Numbered from the stretch's first letter, positions 24,633 through 34,345 are shown. The stretch is 64,000 nucleotides of DNA from Chitinophaga oryzae (GCF_012516375.2 NZ_CP051204.2:558001-622000), one strand, 5' to 3'. Notes: generated from the sequence alone by a model not told the origin. Made by a program: numbers and translations.

Positions 24633-27600
24633 CCACTCCCATGCCGAAATACCAGATCGGGCTGCCGCGGAAGAACGCTACCATCGGCCAACCGGCGTCT
24701 ACACGGAGGAAGTAACCGGCGATGGTCGTACGGGCGCCGAAGCCATAACCACCGATAAACGGACCGAGGAAACCTTCTTTGATGCGGGTGGTCACCACGC
24801 CGTTATCGTCATTGTAGTTGGTGTAATTGGCGTCTTTAAAGCTCAGCTTCTCATTCCATGCAGTGCCGATATCCATGAAGGTGGTCACCTGGAAGTTGCG
24901 CAGGAAAGCGGAGTTGATAGGTTTCTCGATAAAAGTGGCGAACACCGGCAGGCGTAATTCTGTGTTCAGCAGCATCACGTTGTTACCGTTCTTCGCATTC
25001 TGTTTGTAACCACGCAGGTTCTCCGCCAGCGTCTGGAATGCGTAATTGGCGCTCATATTCACCGGTGTATTGGTGTTGATCTGCGGGTTCAGCCAGTTGT
25101 CGATGCCACCGAGGTAGTACAGCAGCTTACGCGTGCCCCAGGACATGTCCAGGGAGAAGCGGGTAGCCCAGATGAAGTTGCGGTAGATCTTCTCGTAGTG
25201 CCTGATGTCAACGCCCATATTATAGGTGAACCGTCCGCCGGTAGCGGGCGCGTTCGGGTTGAATATCTCATTCAGGCCACCGTTGGTCAGCTGGGAGTTG
25301 ATTTCTCCGTAAACTTTGTAACGGGTACCGTTCCAGATGTTGATCGCCGGATTGATGGTATTGTCATACACATATTCCAGGCGTCCCAGTGCATAGCTCT
25401 CACTGTAGTTTTTGCTCAGCAGGGATGGTTTTTCCACGGCCTGGGTCACCAGCTTGTCGGTACGGTAGCCAACAGACAGACGGATGCTTCGTACCTGGTC
25501 AAACGGATAACGGGCTTCCACCTGGTACAGGTTGGTGATGAATTTGGCCGGCGCCCTGAACTGCCCCAGCTGCGGATCGCTGACGATCACGTCGCTGTTC
25601 TTGTCTACCTTACGGTAGTAGGTGAACTTGTAATCGAAACGTTTCTTCAGGTAGTTGGCCGTGAAGAAATATTCAGATCCCTGCAGGGAGGACGGGATAC
25701 GGAAACCACCGTTGAACTTCAGGTCTTCAAACAGATCGCTGACGCCTATACGGATTAAACCATTCACCGGGTCGGTCAAACGGATAGGGCCGGACGGAGG
25801 ACCGGTAAACGGCTGGTATTTGTTGATCAGGATAGAGTTGTCCAGTTGCAGCACCAGGTAGTCGGAGGCAAACTTGAACTTATACGGGAACATTTTCGCC
25901 TTTTTGAGTACCGGTTCTTCTCTTTTCTTTTCAAACAGGCCCGGTATGGAAGACGACGGCGTACTGCCGATGTTATTACGGCTGGTAGTGGTGTCTGCCG
26001 GTTCGTTGCTGAATTCGTTCTGGAAGAAGTTGGTATGGGTAGACGTGTCTTTAGGCGCCTGCTCGTTATAAGTGGGCAAACCCAGGCGGAGGCTGTCGGC
26101 ATGCATTTCCGCCCTGCGATAGTTCGTCGGTCTGGCGGTGATGTTCCTTTTCTTGAGCACGTTGGTGTCTACTTTCAGCTTCATTAACCGTTTGATACCG
26201 GCGTAACCTACCACTTCAGATACTTCTCCCTGCTCGCCGGTGATGCGGGATTCCTGGATACCGTACGGGTAGTTGGATATCGGGAAGGTGTAGGTAGAGT
26301 CCATGGTAATGGCTACCGCCTGCACGGAATCGGGGGCGGTAGTGCCGTAGGCGGCGAGGGCAGAATCCAGTTCTTCTTTCTCCGGGTTGTGGAGGATCTC
26401 TGAGCCCACAAAGAAAAGCGAGTCCACTCCGGCGTTTTTGGATTTAAAGAAACCGGCATAACGGTTACGGATACCGTTAGCGTCTGACACGAAGGTGAAG
26501 TGGGTGGTGTTATACTGCATCGGCAGCCTGGCATCGCCGTACTTCAGGTCGGTTAGCTGGGTGATCTGTTTTTCGCTGCTTTTGTTCCAGTTGTCCACCA
26601 TGAAGATGTTGAACGGCCGGTTAGGCAGGGTGGTATCGCTGCCTCTTCCTTTAGGCACGGGCCTGTTGGAGGAGTAGATGATACCGCTTTTACCCGGGAA
26701 AGCCGCGAAAGACGGGTCCAGGTCGTCGTATACGTCGTTGGTGATATGATCTGTCTTGGAATTGCTGATGCTGTAGGTGAAAATGTCGGTATGTCCGTTT
26801 TTGATGGCAGACAGCAGGAGGGTGTTTTCCTGTACCGGCATGTATTTGAAGTCCACCACGCGGTCAAACTGCGGGAGGTCCTGTCGTAGGGTCGTTTTAG
26901 TGATGAGGTCGTAGACCATCAGTTTGGTCTTGCCTTCATGTTCATATACAACGGCAAGGCGGTTGCCTTTGGTGTTCCAGGCCATCAGCGGATAGTTCGG
27001 GTCCACCTGGTTGGCCAGCTGCATCACACCGCTGCGCAGGAGTACTTTGGGTTTGTTCCAGCCCAGTTGTATCTGTACGCGGTAGACGCCTTTTTTGAAT
27101 TCCACCACGGCATAGGAGTTGTTTTTAGGATTGGGGTTGAAGCGATAGTAGTCGGATTTGCCGATTTCCTGGGCCACAATGGTGCGGCCTTTGGCAGATG
27201 TTTTCCGTCTGCGGTTATCTTCGGCAAAGCGTTTCTGGTAAAAAACAAAGAAGTCCTGCGTGGCTTTTTTGGGTGTCTGGTTGAGCACCTGCTCAAAGCC
27301 TTTTTTCAGGCCCCTGTTGATACGGGTGATATACATCAGGTAAGGAACGGCGTCTTTACCATATTTGCTTTCCACATAATACCAGAAGCCCTGGCCGGCC
27401 AGCAGCGGCTTATCGTAGGCCAGCTGGTTGAAATTGTTGTATTTGCCGGACAGCAGCACGGATTTCAGTTCCTCGTCCAGCTTGGCGTTCCAGTTTTCGG
27501 CGGCGTAGGCGATAAAGCCGTCGGTAAACCATTTGGGGAAATCTATCAGGGCGGCGTTACCGGCAAATTCACCTATATCTTCCCCGAAGAGGAGGGTTTC

Positions 27601-28041
27601 CAGCAAAATGCGGGCTATCCCCTGCCGGATCTGCCGGTGCAGGTTTTCATGGTTACCATCAAAATAAACGATCATTTTATTACCTACCAGCTTCGTCACG
27701 CCCCCGGTGTTCTGCCAGTCCACGCCAATACCGATATTGGACTGTTTCATCTCCCCGAAGCTGTTATAGACCACAATATTGATGCGCTGTCGGGGATTGG
27801 ATTCCATGAACTGCTCTATTCCGGGCAATTCCTTTTCGGCTACCTGGGTCACATACTTGCCCAGTTCCAGCCCGTTCTGGCTGAAATAGGTGTTGAAATG
27901 CCGGCTTTGATAGTATCTCCACTTAAAATTCTTGAACTGAACGCGATTTTGGCCGAATTCAACTGTATTGGTCTGGGCTTGAGTAACAAATGTTCCAAGT
28001 AATAGGGCACCGAATAATAACCTGGTAATAAATCTGTTCAT
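24625..28041 (-). CDS. outer-membrane protein: degenerate peptidase, TolB-like propeller and Omp85-like barrel
   Basis: A 1138-aa protein with a signal peptide (to about TQAQ, residue 23). The N-terminal part (about 24-290) resembles a gluzincin peptidase: FPKWFTDGFIAYA (168-180) is the WFxEG-type motif. But the HExxH helix is replaced by HRQIRQGIARILLE, so it should be inactive. A TolB-like beta propeller follows (about 300-600, with repeats such as DLDPSFAAFPGKSGIIYSSNR), then a linker. The C-terminal 350 residues are an Omp85-like barrel ending in IWYFGMGVDF. It is probably an outer-membrane assembly or surface-anchoring protein. The family split is read by eye; the function is unknown. 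Confidence 0.8.
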   Translation of the reverse strand: MNRFITRLLFGALLLGTFVTQAQTNTVEFGQNRVQFKNFKWRYYQSRHFNTYFSQNGLELGKYVTQVAEKELPGIEQFMESNPRQRINIVVYNSFGEMKQSNIGIGVDWQNTGGVTKLVGNKMIVYFDGNHENLHRQIRQGIARILLETLLFGEDIGEFAGNAALIDFPKWFTDGFIAYAAENWNAKLDEELKSVLLSGKYNNFNQLAYDKPLLAGQGFWYYVESKYGKDAVPYLMYITRINRGLKKGFEQVLNQTPKKATQDFFVFYQKRFAEDNRRRKTSAKGRTIVAQEIGKSDYYRFNPNPKNNSYAVVEFKKGVYRVQIQLGWNKPKVLLRSGVMQLANQVDPNYPLMAWNTKGNRLAVVYEHEGKTKLMVYDLITKTTLRQDLPQFDRVVDFKYMPVQENTLLLSAIKNGHTDIFTYSISNSKTDHITNDVYDDLDPSFAAFPGKSGIIYSSNRPVPKGRGSDTTLPNRPFNIFMVDNWNKSSEKQITQLTDLKYGDARLPMQYNTTHFTFVSDANGIRNRYAGFFKSKNAGVDSLFFVGSEILHNPEKEELDSALAAYGTTAPDSVQAVAITMDSTYTFPISNYPYGIQESRITGEQGEVSEVVGYAGIKRLMKLKVDTNVLKKRNITARPTNYRRAEMHADSLRLGLPTYNEQAPKDTSTHTNFFQNEFSNEPADTTTSRNNIGSTPSSSIPGLFEKKREEPVLKKAKMFPYKFKFASDYLVLQLDNSILINKYQPFTGPPSGPIRLTDPVNGLIRIGVSDLFEDLKFNGGFRIPSSLQGSEYFFTANYLKKRFDYKFTYYRKVDKNSDVIVSDPQLGQFRAPAKFITNLYQVEARYPFDQVRSIRLSVGYRTDKLVTQAVEKPSLLSKNYSESYALGRLEYVYDNTINPAINIWNGTRYKVYGEINSQLTNGGLNEIFNPNAPATGGRFTYNMGVDIRHYEKIYRNFIWATRFSLDMSWGTRKLLYYLGGIDNWLNPQINTNTPVNMSANYAFQTLAENLRGYKQNAKNGNNVMLLNTELRLPVFATFIEKPINSAFLRNFQVTTFMDIGTAWNEKLSFKDANYTNYNDDNGVVTTRIKEGFLGPFIGGYGFGARTTIAGYFLRVDAGWPMVAFFRGSPIWYFGMGVDF

Positions 28042-28099
28042 ACAGAAAGTATTGATAATATTGTGATCTGTTTTAAAATTAGCTAAAAATCAGGTAACA

Positions 28100-28738
28100 A
28101 TGATCGAAATCCAACAATTCACTTTTGGTCCTCTTCAGGAAAACACCTACCTGCTTATTAACGGAAAAAGGGAATGTATAATTATAGACCCGGGTTGTTA
28201 TTTTCAGGACGAAAGAAAAGAATTATTGCAATATATACAAACGGAACAGTTAAATGTTACGAGATTGCTCAACACCCACTGCCACTTTGATCACATCTTT
28301 GGAAACAAACTGGTGTCGGAGACCTATGGGGTAAAACCCGAGTTCCATGAAAAGGAACAGGTGGTGATGGACAACTCCCAGGCGGTGGGCTCGATGTATA
28401 ACCTGCCTTTTGACCCCTCTCCTATGCCGGGCCGTTACATCGTGGAGGGTGAAAAGATCGCCTTTGGCGATCATGAGCTGGACGTGCTCTTCACCCCCGG
28501 CCATTCCCCCGGCAGCATCTCCTTCTACTGCGCTGACCAGCACTTCGTGATCGGAGGAGACGTCCTGTTTTATCAGAGCATTGGCCGTACAGACCTGCCC
28601 GGCGGTAACCATGCCACCCTGTTGAACAGTATCCGGGAAAAGCTGTTTGTATTGCCGGACGATACCCGGGTATTCCCCGGCCACGGTCCCGCCACAACGG
28701 TAGGATTTGAGAAGAAGTACAACCCGTTCCTCATTTAG
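28100..28738 (+). CDS. MBL fold metallo-hydrolase (glyoxalase II-like)
   Basis: A 212-aa cytoplasmic metallo-beta-lactamase-fold hydrolase. The metal motif THCHFDH (H60, H62, D64, H65) is complete, with FTPGHSPGS and FPGHGPATTV carrying the further histidines and GGDVLFYQSIGRTDLPGG the bridging aspartate. This is the small hydroxyacylglutathione-hydrolase-like group; the true substrate is not known from sequence. Its stop codon lies within inverted repeat A4. Confidence 0.92.
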   Translation: MIEIQQFTFGPLQENTYLLINGKRECIIIDPGCYFQDERKELLQYIQTEQLNVTRLLNTHCHFDHIFGNKLVSETYGVKPEFHEKEQVVMDNSQAVGSMYNLPFDPSPMPGRYIVEGEKIAFGDHELDVLFTPGHSPGSISFYCADQHFVIGGDVLFYQSIGRTDLPGGNHATLLNSIREKLFVLPDDTRVFPGHGPATTVGFEKKYNPFLI

Positions 28739-28828
28739 GGATTTTTTGATTTACGGATTTTTTGATTTTAGGGAAACCTGGCAAAGCCCTTCCCCCAATC
28801 AAAAAATCCGTAAATCAAAAAATCCCTA
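28736..28828. repeat. family A intergenic inverted repeat (copy A4), perfect 32-bp arms
   Basis: Arms 28736-28767 and 28797-28828 are perfect complements over 32 bases, with a 29-base loop. The arm words are TAGGGATTTTTTGATTTACG and GGATTTTTTGATT. The first three bases of the left arm are the TAG stop of the MBL gene. It lies between convergent genes and could terminate both. Confidence 0.88.
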
Positions 28829-28831
28829 CAT

Positions 28832-30364
28832 CTATTTGATGTACTTTCCGATAAACGGCATTTTGGCGAACTCTTTTTTCTCCATGCGGAAGATGAACCA
28901 CGCATAGGCGGCAAAGAACATTGTGGCTACCGCCAGCGGCAGCGGCTTCAGGGCGTAAATGTCGCCGGGAGAAAGTACTTTGGCGTTCAGCCAGTTGAAT
29001 ACATAATAGGTGATCACAGCCAGCCCGATGTAGGTGATCAGCTTAGGGAGATGGTAGGGTATCGGGTAATAACGCTGGCCCCAGACGTAACAAACCACCA
29101 TCTGTACAAAATAACATACCATGGTGGCCAGCGCCGCGCCATAGTAGCCCATGACCGGTATCCACCAGTAATTGAGCAGGAAAGCCAGTACAGCCGTGAT
29201 CAGGGTGATCACCGCGCCGGTTTTGGTGCGGTCGGTCAGTTTAAACCAGATGGTCAGGTTATAATAAATGCCGAGGAACATGTTGGCCAGCAGCAGTACC
29301 GGGACGATCTTCATGCCCTGGTAGTAGAAGGGCACCCGCAGGAATACCTTCCATACATTGAGGTACAGGCTGACGAAAAGGAACATGAAACACAGCATCA
29401 CCACAAACAGCTTCATAATACGGGCATATACCTTTTGGGGGTTCGCACCTTCCGCCTGTTTGAAGAAGAATGGCTCGGCCCCTAACCGGAACGCCTGTAT
29501 GAACATGGTGATGAGAATGGCGAGCTTGTAGTTGGCGCTATACAGGGCTATCACCTCTTTTTTGGCCTCCATATTGTCGCCCGGCAGGAATTGCGGCAGG
29601 AACCAGGCCCTGTCGAACGTTTCGTTGACCATGCCGGCCATACCCACAACAATCAGGGGCAGGGCATAATGGATCATTTTTTTCCAGAGCGCGGGGTCAA
29701 ACTTCCATTCTATCTTTCGTATCTGCGGGAGGAACAGCAGCAGGGTAAGTCCGCTCCCAAGCATATTGCTCAAATAAATATATCCTGTCTGGTCGGCGCC
29801 GCTGTGCAGGCTGGGCACCCACTGATGCCCGGCAGCAGCCAGCTTTGGGCAAATGACCAGGAAGAAGATATTGAAAAAGATAGTGGTCAGGATACCGGCT
29901 ACCCGGATGGCGGCATAGCGCACCGGGCGGCCTTCCAGCCGCAGTTGCGCAAAAGGGATGGCGGTCAGCGCATCGAAGGCCATCAGCAGCACAATATAAG
30001 TGTAAAAAGAGGGGTGTCCTGTGAGCCCCGCCAGTTCCCCCGCATACGAGTTGATCACCGGCTCCCGCAGGAACAGCAGCAGGATGGTGATGGAAATGGT
30101 GGATAGCAGCAGGGAAATGGTAGACGTACCCAGCACGTGGGCTTTGTTTTCCTGTTTGGCAAACCGGAAAAAGGCCGTCTCCATGCCGTAGGTGAGCACA
30201 ATATTGGCAAAGGGGATATAGGCATACACGTTAGACATCTCCCCGAAGGAGGCCCTGGTTAATATGCCGAGGTAAAAAGGCGTCAGGAAATAATTGAGCA
30301 GCTTGCTCACAATATTACTCAACCCGTAATAAACCGTCTGTCCTGCCAGTTTTTTAATGCTCAA
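28832..30364 (-). CDS. oligosaccharide flippase family protein (Wzx / MOP superfamily)
   Basis: A 510-aa inner-membrane protein with about 12-14 helices that would flip lipid-linked saccharides across the membrane. The N-terminus (LAGQTVYYGLSNIVSKLLNYFLTPFYLGILT region) and the order of helices are those of polysaccharide biosynthesis proteins. There are no glycosyltransferase genes nearby, so this may act in a general envelope pathway rather than a capsule cluster. A lipid II flippase role cannot be excluded. Confidence 0.87.
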   Translation of the reverse strand: MSIKKLAGQTVYYGLSNIVSKLLNYFLTPFYLGILTRASFGEMSNVYAYIPFANIVLTYGMETAFFRFAKQENKAHVLGTSTISLLLSTISITILLLFLREPVINSYAGELAGLTGHPSFYTYIVLLMAFDALTAIPFAQLRLEGRPVRYAAIRVAGILTTIFFNIFFLVICPKLAAAGHQWVPSLHSGADQTGYIYLSNMLGSGLTLLLFLPQIRKIEWKFDPALWKKMIHYALPLIVVGMAGMVNETFDRAWFLPQFLPGDNMEAKKEVIALYSANYKLAILITMFIQAFRLGAEPFFFKQAEGANPQKVYARIMKLFVVMLCFMFLFVSLYLNVWKVFLRVPFYYQGMKIVPVLLLANMFLGIYYNLTIWFKLTDRTKTGAVITLITAVLAFLLNYWWIPVMGYYGAALATMVCYFVQMVVCYVWGQRYYPIPYHLPKLITYIGLAVITYYVFNWLNAKVLSPGDIYALKPLPLAVATMFFAAYAWFIFRMEKKEFAKMPFIGKYIK

Positions 30365-30396
30365 ACCCTATATTTTTATACAAATTACAAATGCCG

Positions 30397-30795
30397 TTAC
30401 TCAAAATTGCCTCTCCGCAGCTGTTTTTTCTCAGATAACCGTTTTTTGAACTGTATCCGTTTTTCTACCACCGCTTTGGGTATTTTGGTCGCTATTCTTT
30501 TCTTGCGGGGGATCAGCGCCTTGCTGATCAGGTCATTGATCTTGAAGATAACCTCCTGCTTGTTGCCCAACTGGGTGCGGGCGGTCTGTGACCTTACCTG
30601 CAGGATGCCTTCCGAATTAATGCGGTTGGCCAGCTTTTCGTGCAGCAGCTGTTTCTGTTCGGGGGTTAACAGGGTGGAAGCATCTATGTTAAACGCTCCC
30701 TCCACCATGGTTTCCACCTTGTTCACATGCTGTCCGCCGGCGCCACCGCTGCGGGCCGTACGAAAGGTGAGCTCAGGTGTAACATTGATATTCAT
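30397..30795 (-). CDS. arfB: alternative ribosome-rescue factor ArfB (peptidyl-tRNA hydrolase)
   Basis: A 132-aa release-factor homologue that frees peptides from stalled ribosomes. The GGQ motif is at residues 20-22 (SGGAGGQHVNKVET), and the C-terminal basic tail (RKKRIATKIPK, EKRIQFKKRL, KKQLRRG) enters the mRNA channel in this family. There is no codon-recognition domain. The ATG at 30795 starts at MNINVTPELTF; upstream in-frame residues lack conservation. Confidence 0.93.
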   Translation of the reverse strand: MNINVTPELTFRTARSGGAGGQHVNKVETMVEGAFNIDASTLLTPEQKQLLHEKLANRINSEGILQVRSQTARTQLGNKQEVIFKINDLISKALIPRKKRIATKIPKAVVEKRIQFKKRLSEKKQLRRGNFE

Positions 30796-30816
30796 GTATA
30801 GTTCTTTTTTGTAATG

Positions 30817-30847
30817 CAAATTTACGTTAATTGGCCCGCAATATCAA
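30817..30847 (-). promoter_or_regulatory. promoter of arfB
   Basis: On the minus strand TTG (30847-30845), 20 bases, then TAAATTTG (30824-30817). It fits the Bacteroidota consensus and lies 22 bases upstream of the ATG. Confidence 0.5.
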
Positions 30848-30968
30848 GATTGCCAGCGGGTTGCCTGATTGGGGCAGGAGGAGGGAAATGTTTACCGTTA
30901 AGCATACAAAAGCAGGAGATGTTACGACGGTTTGTGTTAATTTCCCGCTCGATTAAAACAGGTTAGCT

Positions 30969-31421
30969 ATGAGAGCAGTTATACAGCGTGTATCAGAAGC
31001 CTCCGTAACGGTCGACGGTGTTGTTACCGGCCGGATCGGACAAGGCCTGATGGTGTTGCTGGGCATAGAGGACGCAGATAGTCAGGAAGACATCCAATGG
31101 CTGAGCAGCAAGATCGTCAACCTCCGTATTTTCAATGACGATGCCGGCGTGATGAACGTTTCGGTGAAAGACATGCATGCAGACATACTGCTGGTAAGCC
31201 AGTTCACCCTGCACGCCTCTACGAAAAAAGGCAACAGGCCTTCGTATATCCGTGCCAGTAAACCGGACGTGGCCATCCCGTTGTATGAGAAAATGATCGC
31301 GCAGCTAGAGCAGGACCTGGGCACCACTATCCAGCGCGGCATATTTGGCGCCGATATGAAAGTGGCGCTGGTAAACGACGGGCCGGTCACCATCATCATC
31401 GACACCCACCAGCGGGAATAA
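30969..31421 (+). CDS. dtd: D-aminoacyl-tRNA deacylase
   Basis: A 150-aa proofreading enzyme that removes D-amino acids (and glycine) from mischarged tRNA. The two diagnostic motifs are SQFTLHA (77-83, canonical SQFTLYA) and NDGPVT (136-141). The N-terminus MRAVIQRVSEASVTV is the standard start. It is followed by the MazG-like gene 54 bases downstream; the repeat AATTCATTATCC occurs twice in that gap. Confidence 0.96.
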   Translation: MRAVIQRVSEASVTVDGVVTGRIGQGLMVLLGIEDADSQEDIQWLSSKIVNLRIFNDDAGVMNVSVKDMHADILLVSQFTLHASTKKGNRPSYIRASKPDVAIPLYEKMIAQLEQDLGTTIQRGIFGADMKVALVNDGPVTIIIDTHQRE

Positions 31422-31475
31422 GATAAATTCATTATCCTGCAATCCATTATCTTTAAACACTACAATTCATTATCC

Positions 31476-31802
31476 ATGACTATACAGGAAGCACAGGAAA
31501 AGATCGACAACTGGATCAATACTACCGGTGTACGTTATTTCAGTGAACTGACCAACATGGCCATCCTCACGGAAGAAGTAGGTGAAGTGGCCCGTGTGAT
31601 GGCCCGGCAGTTCGGTGATCAGTCTGCTAAAGAGAGTGATAAAAAACGGGAACTGGCCGATGAACTGGCCGACGTCATGTGGGTGGTGCTGTGTATCGCC
31701 AATCAAACGGGCATCGATATGACCGTAGCGCTGGAAAAGAACTTCGAAAAGAAAAACATCCGGGACGCTACCCGCCATACCAACAATCCTAAACTGAAAT
31801 AG
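31476..31802 (+). CDS. MazG-like nucleotide pyrophosphohydrolase
   Basis: A 108-aa all-alpha NTP pyrophosphohydrolase. The metal site is spread over EEVGEVARVMARQFGD and ELADELADVMWVVLCIA, i.e. the E-x-x-E and E-x-x-D motifs of the MazG family. It should hydrolyse non-canonical NTPs. It sits between dtd and a YihY gene on the same strand, consistent with a housekeeping quality-control cluster. Confidence 0.9.
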   Translation: MTIQEAQEKIDNWINTTGVRYFSELTNMAILTEEVGEVARVMARQFGDQSAKESDKKRELADELADVMWVVLCIANQTGIDMTVALEKNFEKKNIRDATRHTNNPKLK

Positions 31803-31880
31803 TCACCTTCTCTACGCCTATGTCACAGGAAGCGGATGCCTACGCATGTTTTTTGCTTCCTGTGGGTAAAAACCTGCAGC

Positions 31881-32837
31881 ATGAACACAAAACCGGGAAA
31901 ATTACGATTGCTCTGGACGGTGCTGAAAGAGTCCGGCAGTGCTTTTATAGATGATAAAGTGATGAAGCTCAGCGCTGCGCTGGCCTACTACACTATCTTC
32001 TCTGTAGCTCCCATGCTCATTATTATCATCTTCTTCTGTGACCTGTTCCTGGGCAAGGATGCCGTGGAAGGCAGTATCTACGGACAGATACAGGGGCTGG
32101 TTGGCAGCGAGGCCGCCATCCAGATACAGTCCATGATCCGCAACGCCACTCTGTCCAACGATATGAGCTGGGCCACCATGGTGGGTTTCGTTACGCTGAT
32201 TATCGGCGCCACGGGGGTGTTTGCGGAGATACAGGACTCCATCAATTTTATATGGGGCCTGAAATCAAAACCCAAGAAAAACGGCCTGCTGCGCATGCTG
32301 ATCAACCGTCTGCTCTCTTTTTCGCTGGTAGTCAGCATGGGCTTTATTTTGCTGGTATCGCTGGCGGTGAACGGCCTGGTAGAGGTGTTCCGGAACGTAC
32401 TGGCCCAGCTGATCCCCACCAAGCTCACCACTACGCTGATCGTATATGTGGCCGACCTTGTAGTACCTTTCCTGGTGATCACCACCCTGTTTACCATTAT
32501 CTTTAAAGTGCTGCCGGATGCCCGGATCAAATGGAAGGATGTGAGGGTGGGCGCCATCGCCACCGCCGTGTTGTTCATGATCGGTAAATTCGCCATCGGC
32601 TACTACCTCGGCGCCAGCAAGGTAAGCTCTACCTACGGGGCCGCCGGCTCAGTGGTCATTATACTGCTGTGGGTATACTATTCCGCAGCCATCCTTTATT
32701 TCGGGGCGGTCTTTACCCGGGTATATATACGCCACTCCGGAAGGGAGATCTATCCCAATGACTACGCTGTCTGGATAAAACAGGTAGAGGTGCCCCATGA
32801 GCCGCCCGCCCCGTCTGACACCGTAGAAGAAGGGTAA
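31881..32837 (+). CDS. YihY/virulence factor BrkB family membrane protein
   Basis: A 318-aa inner-membrane protein with about six helices. Diagnostic stretches are KLSAALAYYTIFSVAPMLIII, ATGVFAEIQDSINFIW and the C-terminal STYGAAGSVVIILLWVYYSAAILYFGAVF (quoted in part: YGAAGSVVIILLWVYYSA). The family was once called ribonuclease BN in error. The ATG at 31881 gives MNTKPGKLRLLW; 15 further upstream residues in frame were judged unlikely. Confidence 0.92.
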   Translation: MNTKPGKLRLLWTVLKESGSAFIDDKVMKLSAALAYYTIFSVAPMLIIIIFFCDLFLGKDAVEGSIYGQIQGLVGSEAAIQIQSMIRNATLSNDMSWATMVGFVTLIIGATGVFAEIQDSINFIWGLKSKPKKNGLLRMLINRLLSFSLVVSMGFILLVSLAVNGLVEVFRNVLAQLIPTKLTTTLIVYVADLVVPFLVITTLFTIIFKVLPDARIKWKDVRVGAIATAVLFMIGKFAIGYYLGASKVSSTYGAAGSVVIILLWVYYSAAILYFGAVFTRVYIRHSGREIYPNDYAVWIKQVEVPHEPPAPSDTVEEG

Positions 32838-32902
32838 ATGTATACCTTTTATTAAGATATATATTATAAAATAATTACAATCAAATTTTCAAAATAGGCA
32901 TT

Positions 32903-32910
32903 TATCTTTG
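32903..32910 (+). promoter_or_regulatory. -7 promoter element 7 bases before the glyS start
   Basis: TATCTTTG matches TAnnTTTG and is only 7 bases from the ATG at 32918. Transcripts would have almost no leader. Confidence 0.55.
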
Positions 32911-32917
32911 CGCCACT

Positions 32918-34345
32918 ATGTCTACAGATCAGAATAAATTCCAGGCGATCATATCGCATTGTAAAGAATACGGTTTTGTTTTTCCGTCCAGCGAGATATA
33001 CGATGGACTTAGCGCGGTATACGACTACGGTCAGTACGGTTCCGAGCTGAAAAAAAATATTAAGGACTACTGGTGGAAAAGCATGACCCAGCTGCACGAA
33101 AACATCGTGGGGATCGATGCTGCCATCTTCATGCACCCTACTACCTGGAAAGCGTCCGGTCACGTGGATAACTTTAGCGATCCGATGATCGATAACAAGG
33201 ACAGCAAAAAACGCTACCGGGTAGACCACCTGATCGAAGCATACGCGGAAACCCTGCCGGAAGCAGAAGGTAACGCGGTGCTGGCGCAGATGGACGAACT
33301 CCTGAAAGAAAACGACTTCGCAGGGCTGAAAACCCTCATCGAAGAGAAAAAAATAACCTGCAGCGTCAGCGGCACCTCCAACTGGACGGACGTCCGTCAG
33401 TTTAACCTGATGTTCTCCACCCAGCTGGGCAGCGTGACCGATGAAGCCAACGAAATATACCTGCGCCCGGAAACAGCACAGGGCATCTTCGTGAATTTCC
33501 TGAACGTGCAGAAAACCGGCAGGATGAAAGTGCCTTTCGGTATCGCACAGATAGGTAAAGCCTTCCGTAACGAAATCGTGGCCCGCCAGTTCATCTTCCG
33601 TATGCGCGAATTTGAACAGATGGAAATGCAGTTCTTCGTACGCCCTGGCACTCAGAAAGAATGGTACGAGAAATGGAAAGAAGAAAGAATGCAGTGGCAC
33701 CTGAGCCTCGGCACTGATCCTTCCAAATACCGCTTCAAAGACCACGTGAAACTGGCGCACTATGCCGATGCTGCCGTGGACATTGAGTTCGAATTCCCCA
33801 TCGGCTTTAAGGAAGTGGAAGGTATCCACTCCCGTACGGATTTCGACCTGAAACAACACCAGGAATACAGCAAGAAGAAACTCCAGTACTTCGATACGGA
33901 AATCAACCAGAACTACGTGCCCTACGTGATAGAAACCTCTATCGGTCTGGATCGTATGTTCCTGCTGACTGTCTGCAACGCTTACGAAGAGCAGGATCTC
34001 AGCACCCCGGAAAAAGCAGACAGCCGCGTGGTGATGAAGTTCCCGGCTAAATTGGCGCCTATCAAGCTGGCCGTTTTCCCGCTGACTAAAAAAGATGGCC
34101 TGCCGGAGGTAGCTCGCCTGCTGATGGACAGCTGCAAGTCTGCCTTCCACTGTTTCTATGAAGAAAAAGACGCTATTGGTAAACGTTACCGCCGTCAGGA
34201 TGCCATCGGTACGCCTTTCTGCGTAACCGTTGACCACCAGACCAAAGAAGACGGTACCGTTACCATCCGCTACCGCGACTCCATGGAACAGGAACGCGTT
34301 CCGCTCACAGAAGTGAAAAACATCGTTCTGAGCAAGATCATGTAA
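32918..34345 (+). CDS. glyS: glycine--tRNA ligase
   Basis: A 475-aa class II aminoacyl-tRNA synthetase of the single-chain alpha2 type. Motif 1/2 region: YLRPETAQGIFVNFLNV and FRNEIVARQFIFRMREFEQMEM; motif 3: ETSIGLDRMFL. The C-terminal anticodon-binding domain starts near IKLAVFPL and holds KRYRRQDAIGTPFCVTVD. The short 475-aa form is usual for Bacteroidota. The -7 element lies 7 bases before the ATG. Confidence 0.97.
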   Translation: MSTDQNKFQAIISHCKEYGFVFPSSEIYDGLSAVYDYGQYGSELKKNIKDYWWKSMTQLHENIVGIDAAIFMHPTTWKASGHVDNFSDPMIDNKDSKKRYRVDHLIEAYAETLPEAEGNAVLAQMDELLKENDFAGLKTLIEEKKITCSVSGTSNWTDVRQFNLMFSTQLGSVTDEANEIYLRPETAQGIFVNFLNVQKTGRMKVPFGIAQIGKAFRNEIVARQFIFRMREFEQMEMQFFVRPGTQKEWYEKWKEERMQWHLSLGTDPSKYRFKDHVKLAHYADAAVDIEFEFPIGFKEVEGIHSRTDFDLKQHQEYSKKKLQYFDTEINQNYVPYVIETSIGLDRMFLLTVCNAYEEQDLSTPEKADSRVVMKFPAKLAPIKLAVFPLTKKDGLPEVARLLMDSCKSAFHCFYEEKDAIGKRYRRQDAIGTPFCVTVDHQTKEDGTVTIRYRDSMEQERVPLTEVKNIVLSKIM

